Source: Sorghum bicolor (taxonomy: Eukaryota; Streptophyta; Magnoliopsida; Poales; Poaceae). From it: DNA of 64,000 bases. Below, piece after piece: positions 57,419 to 64,000 of this stretch. The stretch spans positions 29,442,477 to 29,506,476 of the forward strand of contig NC_012870.2 in NCBI RefSeq assembly GCF_000003195.3, written 5' to 3'. The notes under the pieces were generated by a model. The model was not told the origin of the DNA and searched no databases. It saw only the letters and a list, made by a program, of their open reading frames with translations. Each line of letters begins with the position of its first letter. Positions within the stretch are counted from its first letter, which is position 1. A program made the translations under genes and the position numbers.

Positions 57419-58196
57419 GTAGCCCCCGAGTCTCCATTCGAGCGCTGGCGCTCGAGTGGAGACTTTTATCTTTTCGGTCGAGGTTCCGTGGGGGCGTGCG
57501 AGCGACCCCGTGGGGGTAGCCCCCGAGCCCTCGAGGGAGTATTTAACTCCTTCGAGGGTTGTTTTGCCTAATTTGCAGAGACACTGTCGACACCAGTGGT
57601 GGAAGGTTCTGATCGGCTTTGCCTTGCGTGGAGGTTTCGACGTACTCTCGATAGAGCGAGTGTCTTCCACTCCAGATCGAGTTCCTAGCGGGTAGTCCAA
57701 GTGAGAACCTGTGCCCCTTTCGAGGGGGTCAGCTGTAGCCCGGAGGCGTTCTCATAAAGCCGGGTCGACGTGGTCGGGGATACCGGTCTCATTCGATAGA
57801 GTCCAGCGGCTCGATGCCTCCCGTCGGGGGGATTCCTCTCGACTGTCTCGACCCTGCCTTGGACATCGCCAGCGAGTTTTCGAGGCAGGCCTCGATTTTC
57901 GACCACTCGCTGGGGACCCCTGACTCTTGGTGCTCGAGATCGGCTGTCGAACCCTTTCGACGGGCCAGCCTTCGACCTCTCGAGACTATTGTGGGTGCGC
58001 TCCTTGGCTTACAAGGGAAGGAAGTGGTCGTGACGGTTCGCCTTTTTGCCCGTTGGGCGCGTCTTTTTAGGCGGGTGACGTTACGGCGTGGAATTCGGAA
58101 CGCCCGGCCTGTGAAAGGGGAAAGACTGTTAGGTGGCGTATTAAATGGGGGGACGTTACCTCATTTCTCGGATCTGTCCGTTGGCGATTTTTGGCT

Positions 58197-58204
58197 TATA
58201 AATA
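58197..58204 (+). promoter_or_regulatory. TATA box of the antisense gene, copy D
   Basis: TATAAATA in the same context as at 44905-44912, 140 bp upstream of the ATG at 58345. Confidence 0.7.
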
Positions 58205-58344
58205 CTCCGCGGCATCGCCGTCGTTCTCTCTTCCGCCTCCCATCTTTGCCCTTGCTCTAGCCTCCTTGCCGTCCTAGCTCTCTCGCCGTCTTTCGCGCAC
58301 AGGCCTCCTTGTGCAGTAGCGGATTCACCGCCCTTCCGTCCGAG

Positions 58345-59955
58345 ATGCCTGTAAGACTCATTGCCGCCGACGACTGGCGCCCGTCGTCGATGACGGAGCG
58401 CCGGCTGCTAGATCTTGAGAAAGAGGGATTGCTGCGCCGCCGCACCTCACTATCGTCGCCGGAGTGGATCGCGCCGCCGGCGAGTCACAGGGAGCCCCAA
58501 CCGCCTGCGGGTTACGTGGTGTCGTTTGCCAAGTTCCACCGCCACGGCCTGGGTGCTCCCCCGAGTCGCTTCATGCGGGCCCTCTGCTTCCACTACGGGG
58601 TGGAGCTCCAGCACTTCTCCCCGAACGCCATCACTGTCGCGGCGGTCTTTGCCGCCGTGTGTGAGGGCTACTTGGGGATGATGCCGCACTGGGAGCTGTG
58701 GCTCCATCTCTACAGGGGCGAGCTCTTCAACGCCCCCACTGGGACCACCGGCGTGAGGAAACCGGTGCGGGCGGGTTGCCTCAATCTCGTGCTGAAGACG
58801 GGGAAGTCGGAGAGGCCGCGCGAGTACATCCCGGTGGGACTGTCGACCAACCACGCCGGTTGGGACTCCCAATGGTTCTACCTGAGGAACGACGACGACC
58901 TGCTGCCCGCCTATACCGGGCACTTGATCACGGAGCGACCGGAGAATTGGACGTACGGCGTCGTCCAAGTTCACCAATCTCGACTCGACCCCCTCCTCGA
59001 CGTCATGAAGAAGCTGCGTTCGGAGGGCTTGACCGCCGCCCTCGTTCTCTCGGCCGTTCATCATCGGAGAGTTCTCCCTTCGATGTCTCGGCCGTTGAGG
59101 ATGGACGAGATGGCCCCCGGCGTTTCATCTCGGGACCTCGAGGCGTGCCGGATGTCAAACGAAGCTCCGGCGGATGACGAAGTCGCGGCCCGAGTCAGGG
59201 CTGCAATTGCCGGCGATTTTCAGCCGGAGCATGTTAACGGCTTCCCCATGAGGCCAGACGCCGGCTCGATAGATCTGGTATGTTTTCTTCTTGCATTCAA
59301 CCTCGATTCCGGGTTCCTTTTCTTCCCCTCTCCCTTTCTTTTCTAAGTCTGCCTTTATTTTGACAGGGACGGATCGATGTCCGGTCCTCGAGGCCTCCGG
59401 TAAAGGAGGACGAGGCCGACCGTGATAAACGGCGCCAATCTGCCGAAAAGCTAAAGTCCGCCAAGGACTCTGCCAAGAAGGGGGAGAAGAAAAGGAACCT
59501 CGACCGTCAAGCGTTAGAGGCGCGTCGGGCCAAATCTAGGCAGAGTGGGGAGCCTGAGGAAGAATCCCCCAATGATGATGATGACGACGACGACGACAGT
59601 GATGATTCCGAGGGGATGGCGTCACGTCTCGACCGGATCCTCGAGGGCCCGTCTCGAGGCGACGTCGACGCCCCTCGGATGGAGACGTCGAGGGAGGGTC
59701 CGAGCGGGTCTCATCGCCCTCGGGCCGACACACCTCCTGCACCCAAGACGGGCCAAGACGCACCGCGCCCTCCCCCAGCGCCGAGAGAGAGTGGTCAGGC
59801 TAGGCCCCAGGCGAAGGGGCCACTGACTCGTGGTCGCGCTGCGGCCTCCGAGTAAGGAGAGGCCGGCCGCAGGAGCACCAGTCCTGGTGCCCGTCAGGCG
59901 GGAACCGACGCGCCTAGGCCGGCGTCTGCCCTTGAGGGACCTGGAGACCTAACGC
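58345..59955 (+). pseudogene. Antisense gene of C/D element, copy D, truncated
   Basis: This second copy of the gene at 45053 has the Transposase_28-like first exon open (58345-59277), without the TGA of copy C. A predicted intron at 59278-59366 is followed by exon 2, which lacks the one-base deletion of copy C but has its own TAA at 59853-59855. The sequence stops matching copy C at 59955-59960, where it joins the LTR of element A. Copies C and D therefore carry different lesions. Confidence 0.8.
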
Positions 59956-60218
59956 GGGGTCGGGCGAGTCAGAACTTGCGTTCGAGGTCCTGAGGGGTCG
60001 GGCGAGTCGGAACTTGCGTCCGAGGCCCTGAGGGGTCGGGCGAGTCGGAACTTGCGTTCGAGGCCCTGAGGGGTCGGGCGAGTCAGAACTTGAGTCCGAG
60101 GCCCTGAGGGGTCGGGCGAGTCGGAACTTGCGTCCGAGGCCCTGATGATTGTGATTAGTATGTTTCTTTGCGTTTTTTGTTGCTCCGATTTGGGTATCCC
60201 TTATTATGGTACCCAACA
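59956..60218 (-). repeat. Element A, right LTR remnant
   Basis: The last 263 bp of the element A LTR, equal in length to 30679-30941. It includes five 38-bp repeats (from 59956, 59994, 60032, 60070 and 60108) and ends CCAACA before the AAAGG target copy. The junction with copy D of the antisense gene shares GGGGT (59956-59960), a microhomology typical of deletion by end joining. Confidence 0.9.
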
Positions 60219-60223
60219 AAAGG

Positions 60224-61188
60224 GGAGGTGTTAGAATTTTCAATATGGCTTAGCTCTCCTTTACTTGATATGTTATCCTTGACTTCTTCATAATAGGAAC
60301 CAGGACATTCTCTAAGAGAACCATTATTGCGAGGATTTGAATTATCCCTACTTGAAGGTCTCTTATGGAACCAGAAGTCTAAACCATCAGCATCTGAAAG
60401 ATTTAAGGTCGGAATTCCTTCCTCCCTTGGAGAATTTTGGGGTATTGATGGTTTAGGATCGATAGCTAAAGTTTGGAATTGAAGTGGTTGTAATCTAGCT
60501 ATCGAAACTCCTTCTTGTCTAGGAACTGGTTGTGTCTCTTTCTCAGGGATATAAAAGCTAGGAGACTTTCCACTTAATAAATCAATCAAATTCCAAGCTT
60601 CACTAGCAGGTAGGTGATAGAAGGATCCTCTAGAGGCTGTATTCAAGGTTTGCTTATTTCCCCACTAAGGCCCTCAAAAAAGTGAATTAGAAGAACTTCT
60701 TCTGGAATAGAAAGCTTTGGGCCAGTGAGAGTAAGGTTAATAAAGCGGTCCCATGATTTCCTAAGAGATTCTTCATCCAGTTGCCTAAAAGAAATAATCT
60801 CACGCCGAAGTTCCACCACTTTGGAGATTGGAAAATATTTAGAAAGAAAACTACTATATAACTCCTTCCAATCTCCATGAACACTCCCTACTTTGAGTTT
60901 GTACCAATGTCTAGCTTTTCCCATTAAAGAGAACGGAAAGAGCTTCCATTTAAGGGTCTCATCGGACATTCCTTCGATGCGAAGGAGGTCACAGCCTTGA
61001 TAAAACTCTCTTAGGTGTGTGTATGGGTTTTCCTCACCTTCTCCTGAGAAAGGTTGTTTTTGAACAAATTCTATGTATTCGGGGTCTATCTCAAAACTAG
61101 ATGCTATGATAGGCTTTGAAGATTTTGGTGGTTCGAGATGTGTGCCCGTAGGTCTATGAAATTCATAGATAGACATGTTTGAATTCAT
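60224..61188 (-). pseudogene. gag: Element E gag (N-terminal part)
   Basis: The ATG at 61188 (MNSNMSIYEFHRPTGTH) opens an Athila/Ty3 Retrotrans_gag domain (NPYTHLREFYQGCDLL, KLFPFSLMGKARHWYKL, ELRREIISFRQLDEESL). A frame change near 60643-60650 (after HFFEGLSGE) shifts to the frame that runs to 60224. It then continues across element A into 29833-29573. It is a different gag family from the one at 14102. Confidence 0.85.
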
Positions 61189-61324
61189 GATAGACCAGAG
61201 ATCAAGGATTAGATAAGAAGAAAGATTAGCAAAGATGAGGCAAAGGATAAAAGGAAAATATATATATTTTTTATTTTTTTTAGAAAATGATTAAGCTAGT
61301 TCGTAGTTAACTCAGCAACCGTTT

Positions 61325-61341
61325 CCCCGGCAACGGCGCCA
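61325..61341 (-). promoter_or_regulatory. Primer-binding site of element E, tRNA-Asp type
   Basis: CCCCGGCAACGGCGCCA on the plus strand is identical to the site at 14221-14237, and likewise eight bases from the LTR. It fixes E's orientation as minus. Confidence 0.85.
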
Positions 61342-61349
61342 AAAATGCT

Positions 61350-62347
61350 TGTTGACACTTGCTAACACCACTTGAATACTAGGTTGTCATCCCCAGCATG
61401 GCACTAGAGTGTACTATGGTATTTATACGCACACAGATAATCCGCAAGCGCACGGATACCGTTGAAGCTTTTACCCGATTAAAGGTTTTATCGTATCCAC
61501 AGGGAAACGGGAGAACTGATCTACGCTCTAACTTAACCAAGATAAGTAAATAAGTGTAAATAGGAAAGATGGTAGAATCGAATAAGAACAATATTAAAGG
61601 TAAGATAACAATGGGTGATAATATGGGAATAGAGAGTAGAGCAATCTAGTATGTGGGCGATGGTAGCAGAATAGAGAGGGTAACTATGGTTTCTCTACTT
61701 CAAAGGGGTATGTCTATGTCTGGGACGAACCACGTGATAAGATTACACCACAAAGGATGCTTATCCATAGGCCGATAAACCCTACCCGTCCTGCTAACGA
61801 GAGGTGGACTACAGAGGACCAACGTAACTGTCACCTACGCGGCCTACCACACGATCCAACTAGACAGGGGATAACCACAAGTAATCTAGGTCTAAGCACC
61901 ACGCTTACACCTATACTACAACTCTAACCTATAGTGTCCTATAGATTAGAATACTCAAAAGAGTTGTGAACCAGAACATACATGATTAGTAATTGCATAA
62001 TGAATTAGAAGTAGATTACCAGAGTCATCCCATGAGCAAGCTTGATTAGAGCTTGATCATGACGAAGTACAACCGGAGGAAGAACCGACAGGCCGGCCTC
62101 TCCTCTAATCCTCCTTCGCTCTCCATCTTGCTACTATCTAGATCTACTCTAGTTTAGAGAAGAGAGGAGAGCTCTCATCTCTAAACCCTAGCTTTTGCTC
62201 TGTCTATGAATAATGAATAATGATCAAGGGGTGCCTCCTCCAGGGGCCAGGGGGTCTGGTTATATAGTCTTTTCAGATGAATCTGGGCCGTCGGATCAAA
62301 CCGACATTGATCGTGTGGTTTTCCTTGAAGTATTAGGTCGGTGGAGC
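61350..62347 (-). repeat. Element E, right LTR (its 5' LTR), truncated by element F
   Basis: The first 998 bp of the LTR (in window orientation) match 24099-25096 without net length change. The TATA (TATATAAC) is at 62259-62266, GGATCAAACCGACAT at 62293-62307 and the primer-site-like fossil at 61391-61411. Element F starts at 62348 after GGAGC (62343-62347). The remaining LTR end should lie beyond F, outside the window. Confidence 0.9.
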
Positions 62348-63049
62348 TGTTGGTGCAAAACTGATCTGCAAACACAAAGGGCTAATACCCGATTCAAACG
62401 TTAAGGCGTGCCAGCCGATTTGACCTTACTATCGGCAAAGGTGGTAACTCGAATAATTTAGTCCTGACAACAGCGATGCGCCCGGATGTCACGGCTAAGA
62501 GGTACTCACGCGGAACTCGAGAATACGCCGAGCTTAAGTCGACGAATTCCTAAGAACTCGTAGTAAAAAAGAAAAAGTATGACGAAGTCGTCGAAAAGTA
62601 GATGCTGGAATATATGAGTAAAACGTGTGTTCGATTGATTGATAGATGTCCCATTACAAGGCCCTAGGGTTCATATTTATACCCTGCTAAAAGAGCTACA
62701 ACTAAACACGACTAGAACTCGAATTCTAAATTACACGGAATCCGTATACAAAACGACTTAAATAAACAAGGAAATAACAAAGCTATCCCCCGTGACAAGC
62801 TGAAATCCTTCCATAAACCGATCAGCAGTTTCCGGACTCCCCCTCCGTATCATCGGCAGACTCTTTGCCATGGTCATCGGCAGACTCCCCCATTATAACC
62901 ATCGGCATAAACACATCACTGCCTGCAGACCTAGTCATGTCCAACCTCTCCTTCATTGGCAACCATCTTCCTCGGCAATTCATCCTGTAAACAGCACACT
63001 GCCACCTTATCCTGCCATCCTGGACGCGTGTCCAAAAACGGTGTCAACA
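62348..63049 (-). repeat. Element F, left LTR (its 3' LTR)
   Basis: This 702-bp LTR runs TGTTGGTGCAAAAC...GGTGTCAACA. A minus-strand TATA box (TATAAATA) is at 62674-62681. The U3 contains three CATCGGCA copies (62851, 62875 and 62900). Confidence 0.85.
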
Positions 63050-63067
63050 CATGCCCCCCAATTTCGG
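63050..63067 (-). promoter_or_regulatory. Polypurine tract of element F
   Basis: The minus strand reads CGAAATTGGGGGGCATG directly before the LTR, which fixes the LTR as the 3' copy of a minus-strand element. Confidence 0.75.
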
Positions 63068-63235
63068 AGTATAAAACTATTAATGCTCCGAAATTTTCTG
63101 CAGTAATGATGCCTTTTCCTGCAATTAATGCTCCTAATCTGGTAACCGACAACCTCAATCTGAACAACTCTGACCCTATTCTTCCGCAGATTCCTCGAAA
63201 TCCCCAACTTCCTAAACGGGCATCTCTCTCTCAAC

Positions 63236-63385
63236 CGTACATCGGCAATATTACCGTTACAAAGATCTACCGATGTGCTGACCAGGACGTTCGTACAAAC
63301 AGCTACCTCCCCTTTATTCGCCCATCGGCAATATGACCGTTATAGAACGCTGCCGATGGACCGACCAGGAGATCTCGCACAGTAA
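63236..63385 (+). repeat. 83-bp two-copy tandem repeat upstream of the F antisense gene
   Basis: Two units begin near 63236 and 63319. Each has CATCGGCAATAT followed by ACCGTTA, then CCGATG and GACCAGGA. They lie 300-450 bp upstream of the ATG at 63693 and may be regulatory. Confidence 0.7.
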
Positions 63386-63692
63386 AATATCTTCAGATAA
63401 TGACCGCTTCCCGTCAAATCACCTGCACAATCCCTTGATTACCGTGCGAACAGTTACCATATCTACCTGAGTACCCTCGGATTTCTCGAATGCGGCAAAG
63501 AGATAAGTCAGTTTTGCCCTTGCCCATTTTGTCTTGTAAATAGTTCCTTCTCGGGTACTCCTTCCCCATCACATCATTCCACCACCCCAACTTTACTTTT
63601 CCAGCGGCGGCGCCATTCGAAGCTCCCAAGACCTCCGACAAGCACTCCTCCTCACCAACCCCGGTGTCTTCAAACACTCTCTTCGCATCAAG

Positions 63693-64000
63693 ATGGCCAT
63701 TGGCTTCGTCGTTCCTGAGGTCAGATCTCCATCTCGTCTCCTGTATATTTTTCTCGTATCCCTGTTCATCCGTAATTCATTTTACTGAATATCTTCCTTT
63801 TCCTTTTTCTCTTGTGTTTCCTTTACGCCCAAAATCACTAGGAATTGTCCAACAAAATTGTTATCCCCACCGATCAACCACACCTTCAATGCCTCGGCCC
63901 TCTAGGGGACCCAGATCCAACCGACCTTATCAACGCAGAAACCAACAGGATCCACTTTAGAGCTGAAAACGTTTCTTTAGATCTGTGGAAAGACACCTTC
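63693..64000 (+). CDS. Antisense intron-containing gene of element F (partial)
   Basis: The ATG at 63693 opens a nine-codon first exon (MAIGFVVPE), with a GT-AG intron predicted at 63720-63841. Exon 2 continues in frame (ELSNKIVIPTDQPHLQCLG, DPTDLINAETNRIHFRAEN) to the window end without a stop. It resembles, from memory, an antisense ORF of other grass Tat elements, whose function is unknown. It is unlike the Transposase_28-type genes of A and C/D in sequence but has the same position and strand. Confidence 0.7.

Larger units (their letters stand above)
43091..59955 (-). mobile_element. C/D element: partial tandem Tat-lineage array
   Basis: The order is LTR C (43091-44126), a full interior (44127-56380), LTR D (56381-57418), then a second interior copy that stops at about 59955. 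The left border has target AACGG (43086-43090) in element A gag. No AACGG follows LTR D; the interior simply starts again. Copies differ by about 1% by eye. Unequal LTR recombination followed by a deletion into element A's right LTR explains this best. Confidence 0.85.
29834..60218 (-). mobile_element. Element A: Tat-lineage Ty3/gypsy element with nested inserts
   Basis: It is bounded by TGTCGGC at 29834 and CCAACA at 60218, with TSD AAAGG (29829-29833 and 60219-60223). The left LTR is 29834-30941, and only 263 bp of the right LTR survive (59956-60218). On the minus strand it carries gag, protease, reverse transcriptase, RNase H and integrase (43090 to 37009). On the plus strand it carries an extra intron-containing gene (32205-35425). 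It is interrupted by a solo LTR (35642-36619) and by the C/D element from 43091. Its gag start and primer site were lost in a deletion. Confidence 0.9.
24099..62347 (-). mobile_element. Element E: Athila-like element hosting the right-hand nest
   Basis: Its left LTR starts at 24099 (target TAGGC at 24094-24098, in the copia element). Its right LTR starts at 61350 and is cut at 62347 by element F. The primer site is at 61325-61341, and gag runs from 61188 leftwards. Element A (29834-60218) and a solo LTR (27645-28114) sit inside. The aligned 998 bp of the two LTRs have equal length with about 16 differences by eye (about 1.6%). Collinear remnants of the 6616-15830 element show common descent, but E lacks an Athila-type ORF. 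Confidence 0.88.
62348..64000 (-). mobile_element. Element F: further Tat-like LTR element, cut by the window end
   Basis: An LTR (62348-63049) is followed by the complement of a polypurine tract and a plus-strand intron-containing gene. This is the same layout as elements A and C/D, so F most likely reads on the minus strand. The gag-pol part lies beyond the window. Confidence 0.8.

Overview
This looks like a block of heterochromatic DNA from a grass, most likely an Andropogoneae species such as Sorghum. That assignment is inferred from the transposon families, not from a marker gene. I found no host protein-coding gene, rRNA, tRNA or CRISPR array. Almost all of the 64 kb is transposable elements inserted into one another. 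Most insertion borders can be fixed to the base from target-site duplications (TSDs).

Left part (1-24098). A Harbinger/Tourist-type MITE (315-557) is followed by unassigned sequence and a roughly 220-bp tandem duplication. A 7.1-kb L1-type LINE (2553-20385, TSD 2540-2552 / 20386-20398) sits in the second duplication unit. The LINE is split by a very young non-autonomous Athila-like Ty3/gypsy element (6616-15830, TSD AAGAC) and by a solo LTR (18469-19962, TSD CAGCT). Beyond the LINE lie a second MITE (20588-20726), a non-autonomous CACTA transposon (21142-22145, TSD AGT) and the 5' part of a Ty1/copia element with a 114-bp LTR (22249-24098).

Right part (24099-64000). A second Athila-like element, here called E, interrupts the copia pol region and runs on the minus strand from 24099 to 62347. 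E contains a solo LTR (27645-28114) and a Tat-lineage Ty3/gypsy element, here called A (29834-60218, TSD AAAGG), inside its gag frame. A contains a solo LTR (35642-36619, TSD GCGCA) and a second Tat family, here called C/D (from 43091). C/D is arranged as LTR-internal-LTR-partial internal, and its end is fused by deletion to the remnant of A's right LTR. A further LTR element, F (62348 to the window end), cuts E's right LTR.

The Athila-like elements and the Tat elements all read on the minus strand. The three Tat-type elements (A, C/D, F) also carry an intron-containing gene on the opposite strand, between the LTR and the 3' end of pol. In A and C/D it has its own TATA box. The Athila-like element at 6616 has an apparent internal promoter for its third ORF, with the same kind of palindromes as its LTR promoter. 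Many premature stops in the older elements are CAG-to-TAG changes, as expected if methylated CHG cytosines have deaminated. Only the 6616-15830 element, with nearly identical LTRs, looks recently mobile.
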